Notes: generated by a model not told the origin, from the letters alone. A stretch of DNA of 64,000 nt from CAWEHU01 sp963808965 (GCA_963808965.1 CAWEHU010000006.1:124001-188000); one strand, 5' to 3'; shown: positions 34,583 through 44,122, counted from the stretch's first letter. Numbers and translations: made by a program.

Positions 34583-35596
34583 ATGGCGCTAGCTGAAGGA
34601 TACCTGAAGCTGACCGGGCCGCAGAAGGCGGCCATTCTGATGCTCGCGCTCGGGGAGGACCATTGCTCGCGCCTCTTCTCCCTGATGCATGAGGACGAAA
34701 TCAAGGAGATTTCGTCGGCGATGTCGCAGCTCGGCAATGTGCGCGCAGACATTGTCGAGCGTCTCTGCGTCGAGTTCACCGACAGTCTCGGCAGCTCGGG
34801 CAACCTGATCGGCAGCTTCGAAAGCACCGAACGGCTGCTACAGAAGACGCTGCCTCGGGAGAGGGTGGCGCAGATAATGGACGAGATCCGCGGTCCCGCC
34901 GGACGGACAATGTGGGACAAGCTCGGCAACGTGAACGAGGCCGTGCTCGCGAATTACCTGAAGAACGAATACCCGCAAACGGTAGCGGTCGTTCTGTCGA
35001 AGATTCGCCCGGAGCACGCCGCCCGGGTGCTGGCGCTGCTGCCCAACTCCTTCGCGATGGAGGTCGTCATGCGGATGCTCCGCATGGAAAGCGTGCAGAA
35101 AGACGTATTGGACGGGGTGGAGCGGACATTACGCGCGGAGTTCATGTCGAACCTTGCGCGAAGCACACGCCGGGATGCACACGAGATGATGGCTGAGATC
35201 TTCAACAACCTCGACCGGCAGGTAGAGACACGGTTCATCGCCGCACTTGAGGAACGCAACCGCGAGTCGGCCGAACGGATCAAGTCGCTCATGTTCACCT
35301 TCGACGATTTGCAGCGCCTGACGCCGACCGCCGTGCAGGTGCTTCTGCGCTCGGTCGAGAAGGACAAGCTGCCGCTCGCGCTCAAGGGCGGATCGGAAAA
35401 GATCCGCGACCTGTTCCTGAACAACCTTTCGGAGCGGGCCGGTAAGATGCTGCGGGATGAAATCGAGGCGCTCGGACCCGTAAAGGTGCGCGACGTGGAT
35501 GAGGCACAGGCGATGATCGTGCTGCAAGCCAAGGAGCTGGCGGCCCAGGGTCAGATCGAGATCGGCGAGAGCAAGGACGAGGAGCTCGTCTACTGA
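34583..35596 (+). CDS. fliG: Flagellar motor switch protein FliG
   Basis: FliG links the MS-ring to the C-ring and takes torque from the stator. The 337-aa product starts LTGPQKAAILMLALGEDH (N-domain), has an EHAARVLALLP middle segment where the EHPQ motif normally sits (here EHAA), and the C-terminal charged helix FTFDDLQRLTPTAVQVLLR followed by KLPLALKGG. The substitution in the EHPQ region is a mild oddity. Start codon directly follows fliF; stop overlaps fliH by one base (TGATG). Confidence 0.95.
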   Translation: MALAEGYLKLTGPQKAAILMLALGEDHCSRLFSLMHEDEIKEISSAMSQLGNVRADIVERLCVEFTDSLGSSGNLIGSFESTERLLQKTLPRERVAQIMDEIRGPAGRTMWDKLGNVNEAVLANYLKNEYPQTVAVVLSKIRPEHAARVLALLPNSFAMEVVMRMLRMESVQKDVLDGVERTLRAEFMSNLARSTRRDAHEMMAEIFNNLDRQVETRFIAALEERNRESAERIKSLMFTFDDLQRLTPTAVQVLLRSVEKDKLPLALKGGSEKIRDLFLNNLSERAGKMLRDEIEALGPVKVRDVDEAQAMIVLQAKELAAQGQIEIGESKDEELVY

Positions 35597-36288
35597 TGGA
35601 CATGGACACGATGCAGCCCTTCGGCGGGCAGAGCGCCGCCGGGGTGCTCTTTGCCGAAGATTTCGACTTCGAGCACACGCTTCTCGCGACTGAGGCGCCG
35701 CCCGAGCCGGAGCTAATCGCACCGCATTACACTGCCGACGACCTCGAGGTCGCGCGGAACGTGGCCTGGGCGGAAGGAGCCCAGGCCGGGCTTGCCGAAG
35801 CAAGTGCGGGGCACGCGGCGGCGGTGGCGAGAGCGTTGACCACCATCGCGACGACTCTGCGGGAATCCGCCCAGGAAGCGCACTCGACCATCGATCAGGC
35901 TGCTCAAGGTATTGCGCGGCTGCTGCTCGAAAGCTTGGCGGCGATGCTGCCCGAGTCCTGCGCGGCGCATGGCGAAGCAGAGGTTCGGGCCGTGGTCCGC
36001 GCCATCCTGCCGGGGTTGCGCCAGGAGCCGTCGATCGCCATCCGCATCCACCCGCGCCTGGCGCAGGCGGTAGAGCAGGAGTTGTCGCGCCTTGATCCCG
36101 ACCTGTCCGGCCGAGTGAGCCTCATCCCAACCGACGCCATGATGCTCGGTGACGTGCGAATTACGTGGGAAAACGGTTCGGCTTGCCGAGATGTCGCAGC
36201 AACGTGGCGATCGGTTTCAGACGTCTTGTGCTCGGCCGGTCTGCTCTCTCCGGCGGCGGGAATGATGGAGTACGCGCATGGCGGGTGA
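35596..36288 (+). CDS. fliH: FliH/FlbE-like flagellar export protein
   Basis: A 230-aa Ala/Glu-rich protein in the position where alphaproteobacteria encode FliH (FlbE in Caulobacter), the negative regulator of the FliI ATPase. It has the helical middle ARNVAWAEGAQAGLAEASAG (resembling the GxxxG-like helical stalk of FliH) and C-terminal LIPTDAMMLGDVRITWENGS, similar to the FliH end VPDPSLPPGGCRVE-type strand. Identification rests on weak similarity plus the fliG-fliH-fliN order. It overlaps fliN by 11 bases. Confidence 0.72.
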   Translation: MDMDTMQPFGGQSAAGVLFAEDFDFEHTLLATEAPPEPELIAPHYTADDLEVARNVAWAEGAQAGLAEASAGHAAAVARALTTIATTLRESAQEAHSTIDQAAQGIARLLLESLAAMLPESCAAHGEAEVRAVVRAILPGLRQEPSIAIRIHPRLAQAVEQELSRLDPDLSGRVSLIPTDAMMLGDVRITWENGSACRDVAATWRSVSDVLCSAGLLSPAAGMMEYAHGG

Positions 36289-36604
36289 TCTCGAGCTTGC
36301 CGAACTGGGTGAGAATGCCGGCGCGACAACCGACGGCGGGAGCCCGCGCGGGGCACGTGACCTGGAAGCAGTGTACGACATCCCCGTCACGGTCAGCGCG
36401 GTGCTGGGCAAGGCCACCATGCAGGTTAGCCAATTGCTGAAGCTCGGCCGCGGGGCGGTGGTGGAATTGGACCGCAAGCTGGGCGAGGCAATCGACATTT
36501 ACGTCAACAACCGGCTGGTCGCGCGGGGCGAGGTAGTGATGGTGGACGACAGCCGGCTCGGCGTCACCATGACGGAGATCGTCAAGGCCGACAGAGCTAT
36601 ATGA
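36278..36604 (+). CDS. fliN: Flagellar motor switch protein FliN
   Basis: FliN is a C-ring component. The 108-aa product has an acidic, disordered N-terminus and the SpoA domain: YDIPVTVSAVLGKATMQVSQLLKLGRGAVVELD and VNNRLVARGEVVMVDDSRLGVTMTEIV. It starts inside the end of fliH, implying coupling, and is followed by a repeat-containing spacer. Confidence 0.95.
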   Translation: MAGDLELAELGENAGATTDGGSPRGARDLEAVYDIPVTVSAVLGKATMQVSQLLKLGRGAVVELDRKLGEAIDIYVNNRLVARGEVVMVDDSRLGVTMTEIVKADRAI

Positions 36605-36630
36605 GAATGACTGGGATGCACTTCTTTCCG

Positions 36631-36757
36631 TTCGTTCCCGCGAAGGCGGGAATCCAGTTCTCCTTGCGAAAATGGGCTCGCGCTCAGGCATGGCTCGGCC
36701 CGACGCAGGGCAGCTTGATCGTCGCAAGCCGGGCTCCCCGCCTTCGCGGGGACGAAC
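36631..36757. repeat. Inverted-repeat element between fliN and flbD
   Basis: Arms at 36631-36655 (TTCGTTCCCGCGAAGGCGGG...) and 36732-36757 (...CCCGCCTTCGCGGGGACGAA) are near-perfect reverse complements, flanking about 75 bases. Each arm is itself a small hairpin (CCCGCGAAGGCGGG). This is the form of dispersed palindromic elements common in alphaproteobacterial spacers. It splits the fliGHN and flbD-flhAFG segments of the flagellar region. The rest of the 198-base gap shows nothing I can assign. Confidence 0.65.
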
Positions 36758-36802
36758 CGGGGGGAGCAGGACAGCTCTCTCTTCAGGCAAGCTCGCACTG
36801 AC

Positions 36803-38141
36803 ATGCGGGTCCTCATCATCGGTTCGCTCGCAGGTGAGCTTGGCCAAGCCGCGCGGCTCGCGATCGCGCGCGGGGCGAAGCTCGATCAGGCTCCCGACCG
36901 GCACGCGGGGCTTTCGCGGTTGCGCGCCGATGCTCGCGTGGATGTCGTTCTGTGCGAGATTTCGCACGACGTAGGCGCACTGGTCCGCTCGCTTGTCGCG
37001 GAGCGCATCAATGTTCCCGTGGTTGCCTGCGGCACCGACGCCGATCCGAATGCAGCGGTGCGCGCGATCCGGGACGGTGCGCGCGAGTTTCTTCCTTTGC
37101 CGCCCGACCCCGACCTGATCGCCGCCATTCTTGAGGCTGCGTGCGGCGAGAGCCATGCGCTGATAGCACGCGATCCCGGCATGGTCGCGGCACTCCGGCG
37201 TGCGGAGCAAGTCGCCGGGTCGGAAGCATCCGTGCTGATTTGCGGCGAAGTCGGGCACCGGCAAGGAGGTTATGGCGCGTTTTATCCACCGGCGCTCTCG
37301 GCGCTCGGCGGGACCGTTCGTCGCGCTCAACTGCGCCGCAATCCCGGAGAACCTGCTCGAATCGGAGCTATTCGGCCACGAGAAGGGCGCATTCAGCGGT
37401 GCGCTCGCCCGGCGGATCGGAAAGTTCGAGGCGGCCGATGGAGGCACGCTGCTGCTCGACGAGATCAGCGAGATGGACGTGCGACTTCAGGCGAAGCTGT
37501 TGCGTGCGCTGCAGGAACGCGAAATCGACCGGCTGGGCGGTGCCGGGCCGGTCAAGGTGAACGTGCGAATCCTCGCCACCACCAACCGCGATCTCCAGAT
37601 CGAGACAACGCGCGGGACGTTTCGCGAGGATCTGTACTTCCGGCTTAACGTCGTCTCGCTGCGAATCCCGCCGTTACGCGAACGGCCAGGCGACATCACG
37701 GCGCTCGCCGACCACTTCACCCGTCATTACGCGGCGGTGAACGGCGTCGCTCCGCGCCCTCTCTCTCGTTCCGCGCATTTGCGCTTAGCCTCACATGCCT
37801 GGCGCGGCAATGTGCGGGAGCTGGAGAACACGCTCCACCGCGCCGTGCTGCTCGCACAAGGTCCGGAAATCGAGGCCGACGCGGTCGAGATCGGTGACGC
37901 ACCCACGCCGAACACATCCCCGGCACCCGCGCTGGCGGCCGGGGTCGCGGGTCTCGTCGGCAAGCGCGTCGTTGAGGTCGAGCGCGACCTAATACTTGAG
38001 ACCTTGATTCATACGCTCGGCAACCGTACCCACGCCGCCACGATTCTCGGCATCTCCATCCGGGCGTTGCGCAACAAACTCCGAGACTACGCGACCCAGG
38101 GAATCGCGGTCCCGCCGCCCGCAACGGGCGTGGCGGCCTAA
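36803..38141 (+). CDS. flbD: Sigma-54 dependent flagellar regulator FlbD, one frameshift
   Basis: FlbD activates late flagellar sigma-54 promoters and represses early ones. Domains: an atypical receiver (1-115) in which the phosphorylated Asp position appears to be Glu52 (VDVVLCEIS), the AAA+ domain with FVALNCAAIPENLLESELFGHEKGAFSGA (GAFTGA motif as GAFSGA), DGGTLLLDEISEM and NVRILATTNRDL, and a C-terminal Fis-type helix-turn-helix (HAATILGISIRALRNKLRDYA). The frame breaks inside Walker A; removing one G from the GGG at 37253-37255 gives GEVGTGKEVMARF. About 445 aa when repaired. flhA follows after 6 bases. Confidence 0.9.
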
Positions 38142-38147
38142 CCCGTC

Positions 38148-40238
38148 ATGGCGGAAGCGGTGCTCGCGGGGTTTCTCCCGACCGTTTCGGCACGCTTGCG
38201 GCGCGCGGCGCCAGGCAGCGACGTAGGCCTCGCGCTCGGCGTCGTCGTCCTCCTGTCCGTGCTTATTCTGCCGCTGCCGACTCTCGTGCTCGATCTTGGC
38301 CTCGCTCTGTCGGTCACCGCGTCGGTGCTCGTCCTGATGGTGGCGCTGTTCCTTCAGCGGCCGCTCGATTTCACCAGCTTCCCCACCCTTCTGCTGCTCA
38401 CGACACTGCTGCGGCTGTCGCTCAATGTGGCGACCACGCGTCTCATTCTCTCCCACGGCAACGAAGGTGCGACGGCGGCGGGCAACGTCGTCGCGGCATT
38501 CGGTGGCTTCCTCATGGGCGGGGACGTGGTGATCGGCCTGATTCTGTTCGCCATTCTGCTGGTGGTGAACTTCATGGTCATCACCAAGGGCTCAGGGCGC
38601 ATCGCGGAAGTCGCGGCGCGATTCAGCCTGGACTCCATGCCTGGCAAGCAGATGGCGATCGACGCCGATCTCTCCGCCGGATTGATCGACGAGAAGAGCG
38701 CGCGCCGCCGTCGCCGCGAGCTGGAAGAAGAGAGCGGCTTCTACGGCGCGATGGACGGCGCAGCGAAGTTCGTACGCGGCGACGCGATCGCGGGCCTCAT
38801 CATCACCGTCATCAACATCGTGGGCGGGCTCGCGATCGGACTGGCGCGCCACGGAATGGCGGTTTCCGATGCAGCCTCGACCTTCACGGTACTCACCGTG
38901 GGCGACGGTCTGGTCTCGCAAATTCCGGCGCTGCTCGTCTCGACCGCGGCCGGTATCGTCGTGACCAAAGGCGGGATGGAGGGCACAGCGGATGCCGCGC
39001 TGATTCGCCAGCTCGGAGGCAGCCCGAAACCGCTTGCGCTGGCTGCCGGAGCAGCGGGCGTATTCGCGCTCATGCCGGGTTTACCGATGCTCCCGTTCCT
39101 CGGTCTCGCCGGATTGGCCGGCGGGGCGGCGTGGCTCCGTGCGAAACACCCGACAGGCGAAGCCGGACGAGCGGAGCAATCGGTTGCACCGTCAGCGCCA
39201 ACCGAACCGCCCATCGGGGACACGCTGCGCATCGACATGATCCGGCTGGAGCTCGGCTATGGCCTGCTCGTCCTCGCAGGCGGCGACGCGCCTCGGCTGA
39301 CCGAGCAGATCAAGGGTCTGCGTCGGTCCATAGCCGCCGAAATGGGATTCGTTCTGCCGGCCGTCCGCATCCAGGACAACATGCAGCTTGCGGCCAACTC
39401 TTATGTCATCCGCGTGAAGGAGATCGAGGCGGCACGCGGCGAGCTGCGCCCGACCAAGCTGCTCGCGATGGATCCGAAGGGCGGCCTGCCCGATCTCGCG
39501 GGAGAGCGTACCCAGGAGCCGGCCTTCGGCCTCCCCGCGCTCTGGGTGGAGCCGTCGCTCAAGGAAGAAGCGATGTTCCGCGGCTGCACCATCGTCGATC
39601 CGCCCAGCGTGCTCACCACGCATCTGACCGAGATCGTGCGCGAGACGATGGCCGAGCTGCTTTCCTATGCCGAGACGCAGAAGTTACTGGATGAGCTGCC
39701 GAGCGAGCAGCAGAAGCTGGTCGCCGACCTGATCCCCTCGCAAGTCACGGTTGGAAGCGTCCAGCGCGTGCTTCAGGCACTGCTCGCCGAGCGGGTGTCG
39801 ATCCGCGACTTGCCGACCATTCTCGAGGGTGTTCACGAGGCGTGCGGAGGCAGCGCGCGGGCGATCCCCACGATCGTTGCGCATGTGCGCGCCCGGCTCG
39901 CGCGACAAATCAGCGAGAGCCATGTGGGGCCGGCCGGATACATTCCGCTGATCACGCTCTCGCCTGAGTGGGAAGGTGCGTTCGCCGAATCACTGGTCGG
40001 GCCTGCGGAGGATCGGCAGCTCGCGATGGCGCCGTCGCGCTTGCAAGAGTTCATGCTGCGTTTTAGGGCCGCGTTCGATGCCGCTACGGCATCTGGCGAA
40101 GCACCGGTACTGCTGACGAGCGGCGGCGTTCGTTTGCATGTCCGCGCCATCGTCGAACGAATTCGTCCCGGCACGTCTGTGCTGGCCCAGGCTGAGATTT
40201 TCCCACGCGCCCGAATCCGTACCGTGGACACGCTCTAA
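38148..40238 (+). CDS. flhA: Flagellar export gate protein FlhA
   Basis: FlhA is the large integral-membrane subunit of the flagellar type III export gate. The 696-aa length fits. The N-terminal half has about eight membrane segments and the FHIPEP hallmarks: RPLDFTSFPTLLLLTTLLRLSLNVATTRLIL, GKQMAIDADLSAGLIDEKSARRRRRELEEESGFYGAMDGAAKFVRGDAIAG-type cytoplasmic loop; the C-terminal cytoplasmic domain starts near residue 355 and contains QIPALLVSTAAGIVVTK upstream of it. No frame break. Followed by flhF after 38 bases. Confidence 0.97.
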   Translation: MAEAVLAGFLPTVSARLRRAAPGSDVGLALGVVVLLSVLILPLPTLVLDLGLALSVTASVLVLMVALFLQRPLDFTSFPTLLLLTTLLRLSLNVATTRLILSHGNEGATAAGNVVAAFGGFLMGGDVVIGLILFAILLVVNFMVITKGSGRIAEVAARFSLDSMPGKQMAIDADLSAGLIDEKSARRRRRELEEESGFYGAMDGAAKFVRGDAIAGLIITVINIVGGLAIGLARHGMAVSDAASTFTVLTVGDGLVSQIPALLVSTAAGIVVTKGGMEGTADAALIRQLGGSPKPLALAAGAAGVFALMPGLPMLPFLGLAGLAGGAAWLRAKHPTGEAGRAEQSVAPSAPTEPPIGDTLRIDMIRLELGYGLLVLAGGDAPRLTEQIKGLRRSIAAEMGFVLPAVRIQDNMQLAANSYVIRVKEIEAARGELRPTKLLAMDPKGGLPDLAGERTQEPAFGLPALWVEPSLKEEAMFRGCTIVDPPSVLTTHLTEIVRETMAELLSYAETQKLLDELPSEQQKLVADLIPSQVTVGSVQRVLQALLAERVSIRDLPTILEGVHEACGGSARAIPTIVAHVRARLARQISESHVGPAGYIPLITLSPEWEGAFAESLVGPAEDRQLAMAPSRLQEFMLRFRAAFDAATASGEAPVLLTSGGVRLHVRAIVERIRPGTSVLAQAEIFPRARIRTVDTL

Positions 40239-40276
40239 GTAACCGGTACGAAACGCATGGCGCGTAAGTTTTTGAA

Positions 40277-41185
40277 ATGCGCCTGAAGCTTTATCGCGGC
40301 CGTGATGTAGCCGAGGCCATGACGCGCATCCGGTCCGAGATGGGCCCGGATGCGCTCATCCTGGCGACGCGGCGCGTGGCTGGCGGAGTCGAGATCACCG
40401 CCGCTCTTGAACCGGAGGAAGAAGCCGCACCGCCCGCGGCCGTTCGAGATCCCGCGCGGACCGCTGCTCTGCAATTCCACCGCGTTCCCCTATCCCTTCA
40501 CGACGCTCTGCACGAGGGACCACTCGCCGCGGCACTCCGTTCAGCCCTGCCCTTTGCGGGTTTGGAGTTCGCTGCCGGAACACGGCCCATTCTGCTGGCC
40601 GGGCCTCCGGGTGCCGGAAAAACCCTGACCACAGCCCGGCTCGCGACGCGACTGGTCCTGGGTGGAACAGCTCCGATCATCATCACGGCGGACGGAAAGC
40701 GTGCCGGGGCCGCGGAGCAGCTTGCGGCCTTCACCCGGCTGCTGCGCCTCAATCTGGTCGTCGCGAGCCATCCGGTCACGCTCGGCCGCGCGCTCGCGCG
40801 CCGGCCCGATGCCGCCCCCGTGCTGATCGATACACCGGGCTTGGATCCCTTCGATCCGCCGCAACGAGAGGAACTCAGGGCACTCTCCGCCACCGCCGGC
40901 GCGACGGTTGTCTTGGTCCTGCCGGCCGGAATGGACGCCGAGGAGAGCGCCGATCTCGCGGCGGCCTTCGCCGAGGCCGGCGCGACTCTGCTGATCGCGA
41001 CGCGGATGGATCTCGCTCGTCGCTTGGGCAACGTGCTGGCGGCCGCCGTCGCCGGCCGGCTCGCATTAGCTGAAGCCGGGATCGGTCCCGGTGCAGCCGA
41101 CGGCCTCACGGCACTCACGCCCGATTTCCTCGCCGAACGGCTGCTCGCCGCCAGAGCGCCCGTCCTCCCGGAACGCTGCCCATGA
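40277..41185 (+). CDS. flhF: Flagellar SRP-like GTPase FlhF
   Basis: FlhF is an SRP-family GTPase that places or numbers flagella. The 302-aa product starts MRLKLYRGRDVAEAMTRIR and MGPDALILATR, typical of FlhF, then the G1 loop ILLAGPPGAGKTLTTARLA, PIIITADGKRAGAAEQL and the G3 segment PVLIDTPGLDPFD. The family's B domain is short. The end overlaps flhG by 4 bases, the standard flhF-flhG pair. Confidence 0.9.
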   Translation: MRLKLYRGRDVAEAMTRIRSEMGPDALILATRRVAGGVEITAALEPEEEAAPPAAVRDPARTAALQFHRVPLSLHDALHEGPLAAALRSALPFAGLEFAAGTRPILLAGPPGAGKTLTTARLATRLVLGGTAPIIITADGKRAGAAEQLAAFTRLLRLNLVVASHPVTLGRALARRPDAAPVLIDTPGLDPFDPPQREELRALSATAGATVVLVLPAGMDAEESADLAAAFAEAGATLLIATRMDLARRLGNVLAAAVAGRLALAEAGIGPGAADGLTALTPDFLAERLLAARAPVLPERCP

Positions 41186-41962
41186 ACGCGAGCACCCATC
41201 CCGTCGGTCCAACTCCGCAAGCCGGGCGGATCGTCGCCGTAGCGTCGGGGAAGGGCGGGGTCGGCAAGACCTGGTTCAGCATCACGATAGCGCACGCGCT
41301 GGCGCGGCGAGGGAGTCGGGTGCTCCTGTTCGACGGCGATCTCGGACTGGCCAATGTCGACATTCAGCTCGGCCTTACGCCGGAACGGGACATCGGCGGG
41401 GTCATTGCCGGACGAAGCACTCTCGCGCAGGCGGCCATGCGACACGCCGAGGGCGGGTTCGACGTGGTGGCGGGACGCTCGGGTTCCGGAGCCTTCTCCG
41501 CTCTGGACGCCTTGTCGCTCGATCGCGTGCTTGCCGCGGTGCGCGAAGCGACCCGCAAGTACGACACGGTCTTGCTTGATCTCGGCGCTGGCCTCGACCG
41601 GACCGTGAGGACCATGGCCGCCTTCGCCGACACGCTGCTCGTGTTGGCGACCGAAGAGCCTACGAGTCTGACCGACGCCTACGCCGTCCTGAAGCTCCAT
41701 CAGGCAGACCATGGGACCGGCGAGGCCCGGATTGTCGTGAACCAGGCGGCCTCCCGCGCCGGAGGGGAACGTACCTTACGCGACCCTCGCGCGTGCCTGC
41801 GCCACGTTCCTTGGCAGGACGCCTGCCTTGGCTGGGATCATTCGTCGGGATGATCGTGTGAAGGATGCGATCCGCCGGCAGACCCTGCTCTCCGTACGCC
41901 ACCCCGCAGCGCCTGCCGCGACCGACGTGGAGATTGTCGCAAACGGCCTGCTGCCGGCGTGA
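41182..41962 (+). CDS. flhG: Flagellar number regulator FlhG (MinD-like ATPase), one frameshift
   Basis: FlhG is a MinD/ParA-type ATPase that controls flagellar number with FlhF. N-terminal IVAVASGKGGVGKTWFSI carries the deviant Walker A; LLFDGDLGLANVDIQLGL and LLDLGAGLDRTV follow. The frame breaks at about 41776; deleting one T gives TYATLARACATFLGRTPALAG, RDDRVKDAIRRQTLLSVRHP and a stop at 41960-41962, a normal FlhG ending. About 259 aa when repaired. Confidence 0.88.
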
Positions 41963-42112
41963 TCACGAGAGTCGTCCCGAAACGAGAGACGCTGGCGGGA
42001 TCTGTCCTAATAAGGCGATAGGCGTCGGCGTTCGCATCACGCCGACACTCAATTCGCCCGCTCGCGCGCTTGGGAGGCAACCCAATCTGGCGCTCAGCCT
42101 TAACTCCTGGCG

Positions 42113-42313
42113 ATGATGCGAACCGGAGAATTTCAGGGCGGCAGACGAACGACGACCCAGGCACCGAGCCGGGCCTTCGACCAATGGCTGCGCGCCGATT
42201 TGAAGCGGCAGTACAATGGATTGCTCGGTGAGTCGCTTCCCGAGTCGATCGTCGCCGTGATCCGTGAAGGCGGCAACCGCGTCTCGGACGATCGCGCGCC
42301 TAAGCTCGCCTGA
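42113..42313 (+). CDS. NepR-like anti-sigma factor
   Basis: A 66-aa protein whose middle (FDQWLRADLKRQYNGLLGESLPESIVAVIREG) fits the NepR pattern: an amphipathic helix with Leu-x3-Tyr, then Glu-x-Leu-Pro before a second helix. NepR binds the ECF sigma factor EcfG and is released by PhyR in the alphaproteobacterial general stress response. No phyR or ecfG lies nearby, so the assignment is by pattern. Two ATGs (42113, 42116) compete; no strong ribosome site is visible. It is convergent with the ydcF-like gene and overlaps it by 14 bases. Confidence 0.6.
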   Translation: MMRTGEFQGGRRTTTQAPSRAFDQWLRADLKRQYNGLLGESLPESIVAVIREGGNRVSDDRAPKLA

Positions 42314-42813
42314 CCAGGCGCCTCGCCAGCATCAATGCGACGTCTACCGGCAGCGCGGCGGCTTCCCGAAATCCGCCAGTACCAACGCGGCAGCAGCCGA
42401 TGCGATGCGGGAAAAGCCGGCGGGGGACAGGGGCGCGCCCGGATACCGGCGAGCCTCAGAAGCACGAGACAGCGCGGTAGGTGGTACCCGCTTGTCGCCG
42501 CGAACACCGGGTGAGAAGCACCGAGGTCCCGCAACATCCTGGCCACGGCGCGCACGGAAGAGAGCGTATCGTTTCCCGTCTCTTCGAGCAGGATGCGCTG
42601 GCGGGACACGCCCAACCGTTCCAACAGGTCGGCCATGACGGAAGCCTCGGACGCGCCGAACCGGCCGACGCCGCCCGTAGGGATGAACAGAGTTCCCGGA
42701 TAACCGCGGCCGAATGCCGCGGCCGCCTCGACGCGCCGCTTCAGGGTCATGCTGGGCGAGCCGTCCGGTTTGACCGCGGCGCCGAAGATCACCACGACCG
42801 CGCTCGGAGGCAT
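42300..42813 (-). CDS. YdcF-like (DUF218) protein, one frameshift
   Basis: DUF218/YdcF proteins bind nucleotides or act on envelope precursors; the exact role is unknown. ATG 42813 begins MPPSAVVVIFGAAVKPDGSPS. The motifs TLFIPTGGVGRFGASEASVMADLLERLGV and ILLEETGNDTLSSVR, then FAATSGYHLPRCLVLLR, are typical. The frame breaks at about 42366; deleting one base from CCC (plus strand) gives REAAALPVDVALMLARRLVRRA and a stop at 42300. Without this the frame would run across the nepR-like gene. About 170 aa when repaired. Upstream TTG starts to 42858 are possible. Confidence 0.78.
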
Positions 42814-42850
42814 TTCGGCGTGTCGCCAAGCCCTCAATGATGTTGACCCG

Positions 42851-44098
42851 TCAGACAATCGGGGCGGCCAATAGCAGCCGGTTCACGCGGACAAGCGCGC
42901 TGAACGTGCCCCGCCAAGCCCGTGCGAAACTCGATGCATCGGCGCCTCGCGCGGCCAGCGCCGCCTGAATCTCGCCCACCGTACGCTGTCCGTTCACCAG
43001 CGGGAGGATTGCCTTCGCGAGCGGCGGAAGCGGCACCGGCGCGCGGAGCCCGTCGAACAGGAACGGCAACGTCCCATCCGGACGAATTTGCTTCGCCAAT
43101 TCGTCCCCCGGAATCTCCCGCGCGACGGGGACCGCATCGGGCGCCATTGGATCGGCAGCCTCGGCGACTTCCTCACGCCTTACGCAATAAACGACGTGCG
43201 TGCTCATGTTGCCGCACAGAGCCTCGGCAAGGGCGGCGCGCTGCACCGGGTCGAGCGCCTCGGCGCGCGCGCGCAGCTTCGGGTCGGGTAGCCACGTCAC
43301 GGGATCGTAACGCATCGGCTCGACCCAGCAGGTGACCTTGAGCCCGGCCGCGTCCAATAGCCCGTGCAGAGCGGGGACGGTAAAGGCGATGTCACGCGGG
43401 TTGAGCAGCAGATCGTAGAGGCCGGCATCCCCTCCCTCGATGTGATCGCCGAAATAACCGTTCCGGCGCAGCCATGCGCTCTCGGGCAGGTGACGCATGA
43501 CCCGCCGCGTCATGTCCAGTCGCGCGGCCGGCGGCTCCTCGGGCGGGGCGAGCAAGCGCAGCGCATCCTGCACCATGTAGACACCGGTGCGGCCGTGCGG
43601 CGCATACACCATCAGGCCGATGCCCCCCTCTGGCGCGAGCACCCCTACCAGGGCCTTGAGCCCCGCTAGCGGATCAGGAAGGTGGTGCAGCACCCCGCAA
43701 CAATCGATGTAGTCGAAGGGGCCGAATCCGGATGTCGGAAGATCGAGTATCGAGCGCCGTTCCCAGATGATGTTGGTCAGCCCCCGCACTTCCGCCCGAG
43801 CGCGTGCGATGTTCAGGGCAGAGGCGGACCGGTCGAGCCACGTCACATTGCCCGGCCGGCCGGCTCGCGCCAGGTGCTGCGCCAGCATGATGGTGGCGTC
43901 CCCGGTTCCGGCGCCGGCCACCAGGGCATCCAGGGGCCGGCTGGTCGGACGTCGGGCCCCGAAGACCCAGTAGTCGATCTCCCGCAGATGGCCAGGGCTG
44001 CCCACAATGAGCCGCTTGGCTTCGTCCTTGGGGTCGCGCCTTGGGTAGGGATAGGCCTCGTATTGGGCTGCGAGTTGGCTGTCGGTTGCGTCCGTCAT
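42851..44098 (-). CDS. Class I SAM-dependent methyltransferase
   Basis: A 415-aa protein. Start ATG 44098 gives MTDATDSQLAAQYEAYPYPRR. SAM motif I is ALVAGAGTGDATIMLA, followed by VTWLDRSASALNIARAR and DYIDCCGVLHHLPDPLAGLKAL. The long C-terminal part (from about 320) holds a separate helical region, with LPPLAKAILPLVNGQRTVGEIQAAL, that looks like a winged-helix or PqqD-like binding module. Substrate unknown. AYPYP near the N-terminus is shared by a group of such methyltransferases. Confidence 0.8.
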   Translation of the reverse strand: MTDATDSQLAAQYEAYPYPRRDPKDEAKRLIVGSPGHLREIDYWVFGARRPTSRPLDALVAGAGTGDATIMLAQHLARAGRPGNVTWLDRSASALNIARARAEVRGLTNIIWERRSILDLPTSGFGPFDYIDCCGVLHHLPDPLAGLKALVGVLAPEGGIGLMVYAPHGRTGVYMVQDALRLLAPPEEPPAARLDMTRRVMRHLPESAWLRRNGYFGDHIEGGDAGLYDLLLNPRDIAFTVPALHGLLDAAGLKVTCWVEPMRYDPVTWLPDPKLRARAEALDPVQRAALAEALCGNMSTHVVYCVRREEVAEAADPMAPDAVPVAREIPGDELAKQIRPDGTLPFLFDGLRAPVPLPPLAKAILPLVNGQRTVGEIQAALAARGADASSFARAWRGTFSALVRVNRLLLAAPIV

Positions 44099-44122
44099 GC
44101 CCAGCAGGCATAGACCGGCGCT

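Noticed and set aside
37240..37265. Programmed frameshift in flbD
   Set aside because: The break lies inside Walker A and is repaired by one base, like many others in this window; no slippery site with a downstream structure is apparent, and a programmed event there has no precedent that I know.
42133..42300. Extension of the ydcF-like protein across the nepR-like gene
   Set aside because: After removing one base the family-like C-terminus ends at 42300; the extension is Arg/Ser-rich and has no homology.
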